A stretch of DNA of 41,545 nucleotides from the NCBI GenBank assembly GCA_050298035.1, contig JBNKTK010000020.1, forward strand, positions 1-41,545, given 5' to 3'. This document shows positions 34,527-41,545 of the stretch, piece after piece. This stretch comes from Gaoshiqia sp050298035 (GTDB taxonomy: Bacteria; Bacteroidota; Bacteroidia; Bacteroidales; Prolixibacteraceae). The notes under the pieces were generated by a model. It searched no databases, was not told the origin of the DNA, and saw only the letters and a list, made by a program, of their open reading frames with translations. The number at the start of each line of letters is the position of its first letter. The stretch's first letter is position 1. The position numbers and the translations under genes are program-made.

Positions 34527-34742
34527 CTATTCCTTAGCTTCTTTGGATGCACCGGTGTTGCATCCAAATGGCAGGTATAAAGGACACACACTAATAGCAC
34601 TGGTCAGCAATAAAATACAGGCAAAAACCAGTAGTACGATGCCCAGGGTTCCTGAGATTGTTCCGGAGAAGTACAAAATTGCGATTACTACAGCTACGAT
34701 TGCACGAATTGCACGATCTGCCATTCCCATGTTTCTTTTCAT
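34527..34742 (-). CDS. DUF2892 small membrane protein
   Basis: The 71-residue protein has two membrane helices (about 12-28 and 33-52) and the DUF2892 form: MGMADRAIRAIVAVVIAIL, then a second helix and ISVCPLYLPFGCNT. The two Cys residues near residues 53 and 61 are typical of this family, whose members often occur as the C-terminal part of rhodanese-like YgaP proteins. Here it stands alone; its function is not known. It sits downstream of nothing obvious on its strand and converges on pepD. Confidence 0.85.
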   Translation of the reverse strand: MKRNMGMADRAIRAIVAVVIAILYFSGTISGTLGIVLLVFACILLLTSAISVCPLYLPFGCNTGASKEAKE

Positions 34743-34893
34743 ATCAATATAGTTTAAAGTGAATAAAGTATTCTGTTACTTTGTTGATATTCAGTATGGA
34801 TTTGTAGCAAGTGAAACAGATGTACGACACAAATGTTCGGCGGTAGGAAGATAAAATCCGGAACCTGTTTCTAAAACACATTGGCTTTTTCTT

Positions 34894-34930
34894 TTACTGA
34901 CCGGGTGACTTCAAGTCACCCGGTCAGTAA
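34894..34930. repeat. Long perfect palindrome
   Basis: 18-base arms (34894-34911 and 34913-34930) flank a single base. It lies 10 bases beyond the stop of the minus-strand gene at 34941. On that strand it is followed by an A-rich tract, so it is not a standard terminator; it may protect the 3' end of the transcript. Confidence 0.6.
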
Positions 34931-34940
34931 TATCGCTGCT

Positions 34941-36854
34941 TTACGATTTCTTTGTATTGAGAACAATCTTTTCCTTGTCGCGTTTGCCAATTCCTTTAAG
35001 GAACGAATTGATTTCCTTGAACTCGGAAGGAGGATAGTTTCCTTTGTTTATTTGTATTTGCCGGTTGATCTGGATTTGTTTTTCGGATATTTTCTGATAG
35101 TCGATCTGGTATGTTCCGTAAACAGAGCTCATTTCGGATGTTTGGGGCAAGAATTCAATCTCAAGGTTATCGGGTATTTGCAGGTTTAAGGTGTCACAGT
35201 AAACATACCCGGTTGATTCGTATAGGTTGAGCTTTCTTGAATCTTTTATGTAACTCATAAACGAGTGAGGGAAAAGCATGTTGGGTTCAACAAACAACCT
35301 GGTTCCTGTTTTTGACGAATAGCTACTGATGTTCCCCTTTATGTAGAGGTTGGCAACGGCTTCATCTCCTGAGTTATCTTCTATTGAAAAGTCATTAAGT
35401 TGCAAGCCACTGCCGTTTAGTACCCGCAGTAAGACTTTCTTTTGTTCTTCTTTTGACTCGGTTATCAAAGGAAATACATCCTCGAAAAGGTAATTCCTAA
35501 ATTGTGAGCTAACCTCGAAACTTGCCGCTCCTGTTTCGGCCAGGTTAACGGAGATCGTGGAATTTCGTGTATTCTTTTCAGTTGATAAATCAGGAGTTCT
35601 TACCAGTTTGCCACCTTGTTCGGTAACCAGCAAACAGTAACGGTCGGAGTTGTTTCCGCTGATATAGCCAAATGGCATATTCTGACTGGTACATTCCAGC
35701 CAGGTGGTGTCCTGGTCAAGCGGGACACATAAAATGATGTGGTTGGTTTGATTTGCACTGGTAAAGTCGGGGAACTTTATTATTTGGCTTGAGCCGCTGC
35801 CTATTTCGGTGTAAAATGATTCAATACCGATGGCTTCTAATAACGCTTTTGTGTAGTTGCTTAGTGCTTTGCAGTCGCCATAGCCCTTTTCATCTACATC
35901 AGCAGCCATAACAGGTTGAAAACCTCCAATGCCAAGTGCAATGTTGACATACCTGGTTTTGTTTTGCATGTAGTTGTAAACAGCTTTTACTTTTCCCTTT
36001 TTGTCGGGAATATTTTCTGTCAACTGTTTCATTTTATCAACCGTGGCTGCCGGGAGTTCCTGCCGGTCTTTGATTAAACTGTAGACCCAGTTCCCATAGC
36101 TCTGCCAGGAGGTAAAGTCGCCGGTTGAACCTTCAAAGCCTATCTCGTCGGGAGAAAGGAGCACGGATGGAAAAATATCAAGATAATTGGGTGCCGAACG
36201 CTCATAGGGAATCGCTTTCAGGTTCGATGCTTCCCATTTATATTTTAGTTGTTCACCCATCTCTGATTTGTTAAACTTGAATGAATAGTTCAGTTCTTTA
36301 TATCTCAATCCAAACAGGGAAGGTGTTTCAATTGTTAGCTCTGCATGCTCAACGGAAGTGTCATACCCTTTTTGGGGCAGCCATCCCCCGAAACCGGACA
36401 ACGCTTTGTGTTCGACGGTATAAGTGTATTCAACCGTGTATGGATAAAAGTTATTTGACGGTTTGTAGACCTTTACCCTGTTATCGCTGTACATGGTAAA
36501 ACTGTTGTTACTGGCGTAGTCTTCAAATTCTTTCTTTTTTACCGATTTTATCAGGGTTCCTTTCGAGTCGTAAATATTCTCGTCAATATCGGTAACTTCC
36601 GAGTTTTGGTCATAGTAGATCGCCAATGCCCCGTCAAATGCTCCTTTCTCGTTCATTACAGTAACGACATAGTCGACAGTCATTGAGTATTTTTCGAGTG
36701 AGGTTCGTTGGTATGTTGTGCGGTATTCCCTGATTATGGCGTTGGCATCTTTTTTCAGTGAATCGGCTATTTGTGCCGTTGGCCATGCGTTACCGCAAAA
36801 AGCGGTCGATGAAAATGTAAAGGCGCAGAAAATAGCAAGGATTACTCTGTTCAT
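34941..36854 (-). CDS. DUF3857/transglutaminase-like protein, putatively active
   Basis: The 637-residue protein has a signal peptide (1-20). Residues about 45-215 form a DUF3857 domain (SMTVDYVVTVMNEKGAF, then YTVEYTYTVEH), and about 275-400 a transglutaminase-like core with a plausible triad: Cys328 (GYGDCKALSNY), His372 (QTNHIILCV) and Glu387 in place of the usual Asp (TWLECTSQ). The C-terminal third is beta-rich, resembling DUF3858. Such proteins are common in the Bacteroidota periplasm and are thought to act as peptidases or amidases, though substrates are unknown. It follows the related 36907 gene by 52 bases on the same strand, so they are probably co-transcribed. Confidence 0.85.
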   Translation of the reverse strand: MNRVILAIFCAFTFSSTAFCGNAWPTAQIADSLKKDANAIIREYRTTYQRTSLEKYSMTVDYVVTVMNEKGAFDGALAIYYDQNSEVTDIDENIYDSKGTLIKSVKKKEFEDYASNNSFTMYSDNRVKVYKPSNNFYPYTVEYTYTVEHKALSGFGGWLPQKGYDTSVEHAELTIETPSLFGLRYKELNYSFKFNKSEMGEQLKYKWEASNLKAIPYERSAPNYLDIFPSVLLSPDEIGFEGSTGDFTSWQSYGNWVYSLIKDRQELPAATVDKMKQLTENIPDKKGKVKAVYNYMQNKTRYVNIALGIGGFQPVMAADVDEKGYGDCKALSNYTKALLEAIGIESFYTEIGSGSSQIIKFPDFTSANQTNHIILCVPLDQDTTWLECTSQNMPFGYISGNNSDRYCLLVTEQGGKLVRTPDLSTEKNTRNSTISVNLAETGAASFEVSSQFRNYLFEDVFPLITESKEEQKKVLLRVLNGSGLQLNDFSIEDNSGDEAVANLYIKGNISSYSSKTGTRLFVEPNMLFPHSFMSYIKDSRKLNLYESTGYVYCDTLNLQIPDNLEIEFLPQTSEMSSVYGTYQIDYQKISEKQIQINRQIQINKGNYPPSEFKEINSFLKGIGKRDKEKIVLNTKKS

Positions 36855-36906
36855 TATTTATCAGATATGGTTCTTGAATTGTTTGAGCTGCATTACGTTG
36901 CCAGGA

Positions 36907-38940
36907 TCAGATTTGTTTGGGCTTTAATACAACCAGTTCTTTTTCCTTGTCAACGATCATTTGGATGAAGGTTTTTAATTGTTCGTATTCTTCAACCGAA
37001 AACAAACTTTTATTGATCGTGATCGATGAATTGACATTTAAGATATTGCCCATGTTTACGACTTGGTATTTAAAGGTTCCTGCATTATTAGGGAGCCTTA
37101 TTGCGATAGGTTTAGGGAGCTCGGAGCATTCATAGTTCGAAGGCAGGACATAAGTGTACATGCGCTGGATCAGGAATGGGTAATCAAACTCAACCGGAAA
37201 TTCTCTTTTCTCCAGTTTAAGAGGGTTCTCATCAAAGAACGGGTCAAGTGTTGGTGAAAAATAGACCATGGCTCCTGAGTTGTTTAAGCCTTCAGTTTCA
37301 GTTATATCATAAACAATATTCAGGTCGTAGTCTAAACTGTCCAGTCCCTTTACCTCTACATTACTGATACTGAATTCACCATTTTCATTTTCAAGTGATT
37401 TGATACATTCCTCAGTATCTGTTGATTCTTTAATCTTTGTGCGGTAGTAGTAAGCGCTGTAGCCATTAAGTTTTTTGAGGGCTTTTCCGGACATCGTCAT
37501 CGTGCTGTCCAGCTTAAGGTTGTAGCTTGACCTGACTGAGAATGGTTTATAGTCCATCAGATTGATCCATTTCTCCGCTGTGTCACCAACTATCCGGCCT
37601 TTGTCATTCAGGCACCTGACGGGGATCAGGTTGATCAGTGAGTTTGGGTCAGTTGCATCCATTAGCAATGGGCTGCCTTCCCATTCAACCATTGCTATCA
37701 CATAATTGAAGCTGCTGATTGAAGGGTGTACCGGATAAATGATGCCGTTTTCTTTTGTGCTCAAAATTACCGGATAGCTTTTGAACCCGAGTTCCCGGAG
37801 TAACACGACCAGGTTTAAATTAACATCGGCACTGTTGCCTTCGCCTGCTTTATAGGCTTTGTTCAGGTTGGTGTCGATGTATTTTGTTTTTCTTCCAGTC
37901 CAGCTAATCTTTTGTTTTACCAGTTCAAAGGCGGCGCTTATCAGGTCTGTTCCTTCCAGTCCACCAGCTTTTAGTGTTTCTACTTCGTCTTTCCAGTGGT
38001 TCCCGTTTTTTATTTCTCTTCCAAAGTATTCGCTTTCATTAAGCTGTTTGTCAATTTCTTCCCAACTGGTGGTGTAAAATTTCATTGGTTGTTGAGGGAA
38101 ATTGGTTGACTGCAATTCGTATTCAATTTTTGACAGATAGTTTTCGGGTGTACGGAGGAACTTCTCTTTGGGGAATGCCGGGATATTTTTTGCCTGGTAG
38201 TGCCTGATGTTTGCCAGATAATGAACTTGTTGTGTCTGATAATTTGTTTTGGCGGTATAAAACCCTTCACGCGATTTTGATGTGAAAGTTATCGTCTCGT
38301 TTTTCGTTTCGGTTGTTGTTGAAATATTGTAATATCCTTTTTGCGTTTGGTTGTAATTGAAATATTCAGGGATACTGACTGTGTATTCGCTGTACAGGGT
38401 CGGGATTGTTCTTTGGAAATACCATTGCTGTAAGTTGAATAGGAAATCGGAGACAATCGTGTATTCGATTTCAATTATCGAACCCTCTTTGATGTTGGGC
38501 ATGGCAAACTTTACTGTTGTCAGGTTTTCGCTGGTTGATTCTCTCATGATATCACTTTTTTCCAGCTTTGTTTTTTCAACTTGTTTTCCATCCATGTTGT
38601 AGGTAAATGCTTTTAGACCGGATATTTCTTCTTCGTTCGAGTTGTTCTTGTAAAGGGAGAAGGAAATATTACCCCAGTCAAGTCCTTGCTTGTCCTGTAT
38701 TTTTACTCTGAAATGTCGGGTGAAATATAATTGGAAACCTTTATCCCCAACCTGATCATATCGAAAGTCAGTTTCTCCAACATCGAAAAGATAATAGGCA
38801 TGAGAATTTGAGTCGATTGGGCAAACATTATTCTCCAAATCACTGATGTCAATTTTTCCAAACTTCATGTTGTCTGGTTGAGCTTGCGAAACTGATGACA
38901 GAAGGAGAAGGATCAGGATTAATGGGAAAAAAGATTTCAT
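36907..38940 (-). CDS. DUF3857/transglutaminase-like protein, triad lost
   Basis: The 677-residue homologue of the 34941 protein has a signal peptide (1-20, SQAQ), a DUF3857-like domain (about 55-240: FTRHFRVKIQDKQG, FAMPNIKEGSIIEIEYTI) and a transglutaminase-like fold (about 315-435). The nucleophile position holds Ser370 (EGNSADVNL aligned with GDCKDKAL), the His position Tyr413 (SFNYVIAM), while Asp428 (LLMDATDP) remains. It is therefore predicted to be inactive as a thiol enzyme, perhaps a binding partner for the adjacent, apparently active protein. A 19-base palindrome lies 39 bases upstream of its start. Confidence 0.82.
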   Translation of the reverse strand: MKSFFPLILILLLLSSVSQAQPDNMKFGKIDISDLENNVCPIDSNSHAYYLFDVGETDFRYDQVGDKGFQLYFTRHFRVKIQDKQGLDWGNISFSLYKNNSNEEEISGLKAFTYNMDGKQVEKTKLEKSDIMRESTSENLTTVKFAMPNIKEGSIIEIEYTIVSDFLFNLQQWYFQRTIPTLYSEYTVSIPEYFNYNQTQKGYYNISTTTETKNETITFTSKSREGFYTAKTNYQTQQVHYLANIRHYQAKNIPAFPKEKFLRTPENYLSKIEYELQSTNFPQQPMKFYTTSWEEIDKQLNESEYFGREIKNGNHWKDEVETLKAGGLEGTDLISAAFELVKQKISWTGRKTKYIDTNLNKAYKAGEGNSADVNLNLVVLLRELGFKSYPVILSTKENGIIYPVHPSISSFNYVIAMVEWEGSPLLMDATDPNSLINLIPVRCLNDKGRIVGDTAEKWINLMDYKPFSVRSSYNLKLDSTMTMSGKALKKLNGYSAYYYRTKIKESTDTEECIKSLENENGEFSISNVEVKGLDSLDYDLNIVYDITETEGLNNSGAMVYFSPTLDPFFDENPLKLEKREFPVEFDYPFLIQRMYTYVLPSNYECSELPKPIAIRLPNNAGTFKYQVVNMGNILNVNSSITINKSLFSVEEYEQLKTFIQMIVDKEKELVVLKPKQI

Positions 38941-38978
38941 AAAAGATGTTTTAGCTTGTCGTTAAATTAAAAATGTTG

Positions 38979-38997
38979 TCAACCTATTATAGGTTGA
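38979..38997. promoter_or_regulatory. Perfect 19-base palindrome, possible operator
   Basis: TCAACCTAT and its reverse complement flank one base, 39 bases upstream of the DUF3857 gene start (minus strand). Such a site could bind a dimeric regulator; no regulator gene is nearby. Confidence 0.35.
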
Positions 38998-39224
38998 ATA
39001 AAAGATTCTTCAGGATATAAACAGAAAAATACCTTCATTTTTGGCTGTTGGATATCAACTGTTAAATTATCAAAATGAATTTAAAGTTGATAATGTTTTG
39101 TTTGAAAATTTGCAATCTAAATTATGTCTAAATAATCAGGGGGTAGTGTGTCGTTGATACATAAACAGAGTGAGCGGTTTCAAATTATTCACTCAGTATA
39201 GATCCAAATTCGATGATGGAATTT

Positions 39225-39257
39225 AGGCCTTCAAGATTTTGGAAACCTTGAAGGCCT
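39225..39257. repeat. AGGCCTTCAAG hairpin repeat, copy 2 of a family
   Basis: AGGCCTTCAAG (39225-39235) pairs with CTTGAAGGCCT (39247-39257), directly downstream of the VOC gene on the minus strand, where it may help end transcription. Its minus strand resembles the repeat at 12706-12733. Confidence 0.6.
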
Positions 39258-39263
39258 TTAACG

Positions 39264-39686
39264 TTATAAGATTAAACTTCCCTGTTCGTCAAATTTCCAG
39301 AAAGGCGCCCAGGCGATTTCCCAGGCATGGCCATCGGGGTCGGTAAAGTAGCAATCGTAGCCACCCCAGAAGGTGTCGCGGGGCTCGACCAGCGCTTTGC
39401 CACCATTCACAATTATTTGTCCGTATAGCTTGTCAACAGCTTCTTTCGAATCCATGTTGATGGCTAGTGTGACCCCGGAGAACCCGCTACGGTCAGGCGA
39501 AAGTTTGGCATCTTCGGCCAGCCCGGTTAACGGGTAAAGTGCGAACACGATACCGCCCTGCGCATAAAAAACGATGTTGTCATCACTTCCGTTTCCGGGT
39601 TCCCAGCCCAATGCTTTGCTGTAAAATTCGCGGGAGCGTTTCAGGTCGCTCACACCGATGGTAACAATGTTTAAACGTGGTTTCAT
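39264..39686 (-). CDS. VOC (glyoxalase/bleomycin-resistance) family protein
   Basis: The 140-residue cytoplasmic protein shows the paired beta-alpha-beta-beta-beta modules of the vicinal oxygen chelate family: IVTIGVSDLKRSREFYSKALG at the start, FWGGYDCYFTDPDGHAWEIAW near the end. The C-terminal Glu of the metal site (HAWEIAW) is present; an N-terminal metal His is not obvious, so metal-dependent activity is uncertain. The specific reaction (lactoylglutathione lyase, antibiotic binding or other) cannot be told. It is upstream of nothing on its strand except the long gap before the DUF3857 pair. Confidence 0.85.
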   Translation of the reverse strand: MKPRLNIVTIGVSDLKRSREFYSKALGWEPGNGSDDNIVFYAQGGIVFALYPLTGLAEDAKLSPDRSGFSGVTLAINMDSKEAVDKLYGQIIVNGGKALVEPRDTFWGGYDCYFTDPDGHAWEIAWAPFWKFDEQGSLIL

Positions 39687-39707
39687 TTTGATGTTTCATT
39701 TTTTTTA

Positions 39708-39808
39708 GACTGTAACTGTTAACTGTAACTGTTAACTGCGACTGATCACTGCGACTGATCACTGTGACTGATCACTGTGACTGATCACTGTGACTGATCA
39801 CTGCGACT
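39708..39808. repeat. 13-bp tandem repeat, about 7.8 copies
   Basis: Seven full 13-base units and a partial one occupy 101 bases between the VOC and TfoX_C genes. The first two read (A/G)ACTGTAACTGTT; the next are (A/C)ACTG(C/T)GACTGAT, giving five TGATCA sites. The last unit overlaps the stop codon of the TfoX_C gene by two bases. Unit type changes along the array, suggesting growth from one side. Copy number is likely to vary among strains. Confidence 0.85.
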
Positions 39809-40067
39809 ACCCCTTCCGTACCCGGTGAAGAAAAACCTTCAATTCTTCTTTTCGTTCCCTGGGGAGCTGGTGCCAGCGAATGCCTTGTACAGCACCTTCC
39901 AACCCGCAAAGCATGCTCAGGCAGGCTCCTTCATCAACTGTTGCCAACCTGATAAAAGCCTCTTCTGCTCCGATAGCTTTTAGTTGTTCCGGGGTTTCAA
40001 TGCCAACCTCCTTCAGTTTAGCTACAACAACTTTCCCAATGTTTGGCAGGTCAGATAATTGTTCCAT
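39807..40067 (-). CDS. Stand-alone TfoX C-terminal domain protein
   Basis: I place the start at the ATG at 40067 (MEQLSDLPNIG), giving 86 residues; a TTG nine codons upstream is possible but less likely. The protein matches the TfoX_C domain: LPNIGKVVVAKLKEVGIETPEQLKAIGAEEAFIRL (a helix-hairpin-helix-like half), then LCGLEGAVQGIRWHQLPRERKEEL. In full TfoX/Sxy competence regulators an N-terminal domain precedes this; here it is absent, as in many Bacteroidota genomes. Its role alone is unknown; nucleic-acid binding is a reasonable guess from the fold. The stop overlaps the tandem repeat. Confidence 0.85.
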   Translation of the reverse strand: MEQLSDLPNIGKVVVAKLKEVGIETPEQLKAIGAEEAFIRLATVDEGACLSMLCGLEGAVQGIRWHQLPRERKEELKVFLHRVRKG

Positions 40068-40114
40068 GGTTTTTGTTTTTTCCAAATTTAGCAAACCTTC
40101 AAGTTTCTTTTATA

Positions 40115-41545
40115 CTATTGATTTTCTGTAATATCATGCAAAAAGCCCGCATCGTGGATTAGTTTTTCTTCGGGTTTTACAAAACCCGTGTTTATCCAGG
40201 GCTCTACCTGGTACATCGCATCTTTTACCAGCATGTGCTTGCTTTTTTGATCTTCAATCAGCGTGTCGGCATTTCTGGTTTTAATGTCCTTGTAATTCCG
40301 GGCGCTTGTGCCCACAACCGACAAACGGTTTTCAAATTTCAACCTGTTTTGCCCGTTCACCAGTATCCGGATTTGCCGGTTGGTTCCTTGAAGATAAAGT
40401 TGTCCGTTTTGCAGCGTATAGCTGGCTTCGTTGTAGTCATCCTCTATGCTGATGTCATATTCCATTGGGTTCGACTGCAAGTAGGTGGTGTAGCTCAGGT
40501 ATTGCCGCTTAGCCGGATCCGTCGACCATGCAGCATAACGCAAGGCACCGCTTTGTGTCCCAATATACAGCACTCCGCTTTGCAAAGGCAGCACCGAGCT
40601 TTCGTTTGGCGAAAAGCGGATTTTATAACACTGTTCTCCGTCATATTCAACCCGCCCAATCTGTTCAAAATTGAAAAGTTTTAGGTTGTCCGGTTGCCAA
40701 AACATGGAGGGGACAGAGAGCAAATCGGTTTTCAGCGGATAGAAAACATCCCGGTGGTTCGGTTTAAGCATCATCAGCTTATGCCCGCTTTTATCCTCCA
40801 TATTTTTGAATTTGACTGTTTCGAAACGAATAGCTGATGGCACACCGGCATACCCGGTATTGCTGTAATTGAAGGCCATTTCGTAAATACCGTATGTATC
40901 ACCGTCAATCGACACCGCCTCCCTGTTATACCCCTGGAAGCAATCATCCGATGCATACAACTTACGCGATTCCCGTATGGCATTGCGAACAATCTCCAGG
41001 GTTTTCCGGGATGGGTCGACTGGCTGAACCGTCGCTTTCTTTAGGTAGACATTTAAAGGAGTATTCCTATTTTCAGGAACTGTAAGCTCCTGTGCCATGT
41101 AGCCCGGTCCCGAAATCCGGATACTCCGGTTTTTCTGCAACCGGTCAGGCGCAAGAAAGAAGCCACCTTCACTGTTTGTACATTCGTGGTAGTAGGGCTC
41201 GCTTTGTGTGATGTCGGCAAAAACAATTGGTTTTCCGGTTTCAGCATCGCTTATTTGCCCAAAGTACAGGCGAAGGTTTTCATACGAATTGATTGCTTCT
41301 GTTGTTTGCAGCGGCATATTTTCGGTTGAAGCCACTAATTGTTCCGGTTCACTGATTTGCTGTGGCTTATTAAAGCTGAACGTTTTTGAGCCGCTTTCGC
41401 CCTGCATTGATACGCCTTGTATTTGCAGTCCAATATTGTTCAGATCAACGCCCGGTGCAAACGAAATTTCAGCAATACCACTGGTGTCTGTCTGCAGTTG
41501 TGGCTCCCAAAAAACGGTCTTGCGCAAAGCCATGGCAGCATTAGC
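40115..41545 (-). CDS. Large envelope protein, C-terminal part
   Basis: The frame is open to the right edge; the Met at 41533 is internal, so about 476 residues of the C-terminus are seen. The first visible stretch (RKTVFWEPQLQTDTSGIAEI, then ISFAPGVDLNNIGLQIQGVSMQG) is typical of alpha-2-macroglobulin MG-like domains in Bacteroidota envelope proteins. It is followed by a carboxypeptidase-regulatory-like domain (about 90-170: YFGQISDAETGKPIVFADI) and a long C-terminal beta-rich region (about 180-470: CFQGYNREAVSIDGDTYGIYEM, CYKIRFSP) found in DUF5686- or outer-membrane-protein-like families. Probably a periplasmic or outer-membrane protein linked to TonB-like or MG2 systems; the N-terminal part is needed to name it. 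Confidence 0.6.
   Translation of the reverse strand, partial: ANAAMALRKTVFWEPQLQTDTSGIAEISFAPGVDLNNIGLQIQGVSMQGESGSKTFSFNKPQQISEPEQLVASTENMPLQTTEAINSYENLRLYFGQISDAETGKPIVFADITQSEPYYHECTNSEGGFFLAPDRLQKNRSIRISGPGYMAQELTVPENRNTPLNVYLKKATVQPVDPSRKTLEIVRNAIRESRKLYASDDCFQGYNREAVSIDGDTYGIYEMAFNYSNTGYAGVPSAIRFETVKFKNMEDKSGHKLMMLKPNHRDVFYPLKTDLLSVPSMFWQPDNLKLFNFEQIGRVEYDGEQCYKIRFSPNESSVLPLQSGVLYIGTQSGALRYAAWSTDPAKRQYLSYTTYLQSNPMEYDISIEDDYNEASYTLQNGQLYLQGTNRQIRILVNGQNRLKFENRLSVVGTSARNYKDIKTRNADTLIEDQKSKHMLVKDAMYQVEPWINTGFVKPEEKLIHDAGFLHDITENQ

Larger units (their letters stand above)
38941..39263. other. Intergenic region with palindrome and repeat
   Basis: No gene is supported. It contains the palindrome at 38979-38997, presumably in the promoter region of the DUF3857 pair, and the hairpin repeat at 39225-39257 downstream of the VOC gene. 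Confidence 0.5.

Noticed and set aside
39708..39808. CRISPR array
   Set aside because: The units are 13 bases and directly abutting, with no spacers and no cas genes.
40068..40094. TTG start nine codons upstream for the TfoX_C protein
   Set aside because: The ATG at 40067 begins right at the conserved domain, and the extra residues (MLNLEKTKT) add nothing recognisable.
1..41545. tRNA, rRNA or riboswitch genes
   Set aside because: No cloverleaf with a T-arm motif, rRNA sequence or known riboswitch core was recognised; a covariance-model scan would be needed to exclude small RNAs.

Overview
The window reads as a chromosomal segment of a Bacteroidota bacterium, probably an anaerobic or facultative member of the Bacteroidia (a Marinilabiliales/Prolixibacteraceae-like genome is my best guess, from general protein style only). 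Pointers are the TonB-dependent receptor tail, DUF4831 and DUF3857 proteins, lipoproteins with a Bacteroidota surface-export signal, a fused CcsB-CcsA cytochrome c synthetase, TAnnTTTG-type -7 boxes, and mostly weak Shine-Dalgarno sequences. No tRNA, rRNA, CRISPR array, transposase or phage gene was recognised.

Left part (1-3512): the tail of a TonB-dependent receptor, two paralogous small secreted proteins (one with a long Gln/Ala tail) and an unrecognised outer-membrane barrel protein. The two paralogues appear to share a promoter (GGTAGGGTA, 14 bases, CGGT). A 144-bp inverted-repeat element sits in the leader of the second copy.

Central-left part (4005-12514): the most interesting locus. 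A minus-strand ECF sigma factor and a membrane-spanning TPR anti-sigma-like protein lie divergent to two duplicated lipoproteins carrying a surface-export signal, a PKD-domain protein ending in a predicted outer-membrane barrel, and a secreted TPR-CHAT (caspase-like) protein with an intact His/Cys dyad and a C-terminal membrane anchor. Both lipoprotein genes are preceded by the same promoter-like pair, AGGGTAACAA and GATCTA, exactly 15 bases apart. Together they look like a sigma-controlled envelope module around a periplasmic caspase-fold peptidase. The genes can be read; the function of the whole is inference.

Middle part (12927-26500): a PNGase F-type deglycosylase with an extra N-terminal domain, a fused cytochrome c synthetase (CcsBA), a long-chain acyl-CoA synthetase, a small four-helix membrane protein, acetyl-CoA synthetase, and a 1155-residue protein that is probably PPi-dependent PEP carboxykinase.

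Right part (26579-41545): a POT peptide transporter, the NAD(P)HX repair enzyme Nnr, a DUF4831 protein, an MFSD1-like MFS transporter next to the dipeptidase PepD, a DUF2892 protein, two adjacent DUF3857/transglutaminase-like proteins (one with an apparent catalytic triad, one without), a VOC-family protein, a stand-alone TfoX C-terminal domain beside a 13-bp tandem repeat, and the C-terminal part of a large envelope protein that runs off the window. POT, MFSD1-like and PepD suggest use of small peptides. Several intergenic gaps hold REP-like or widely distributed inverted repeats, some doubling as terminators.
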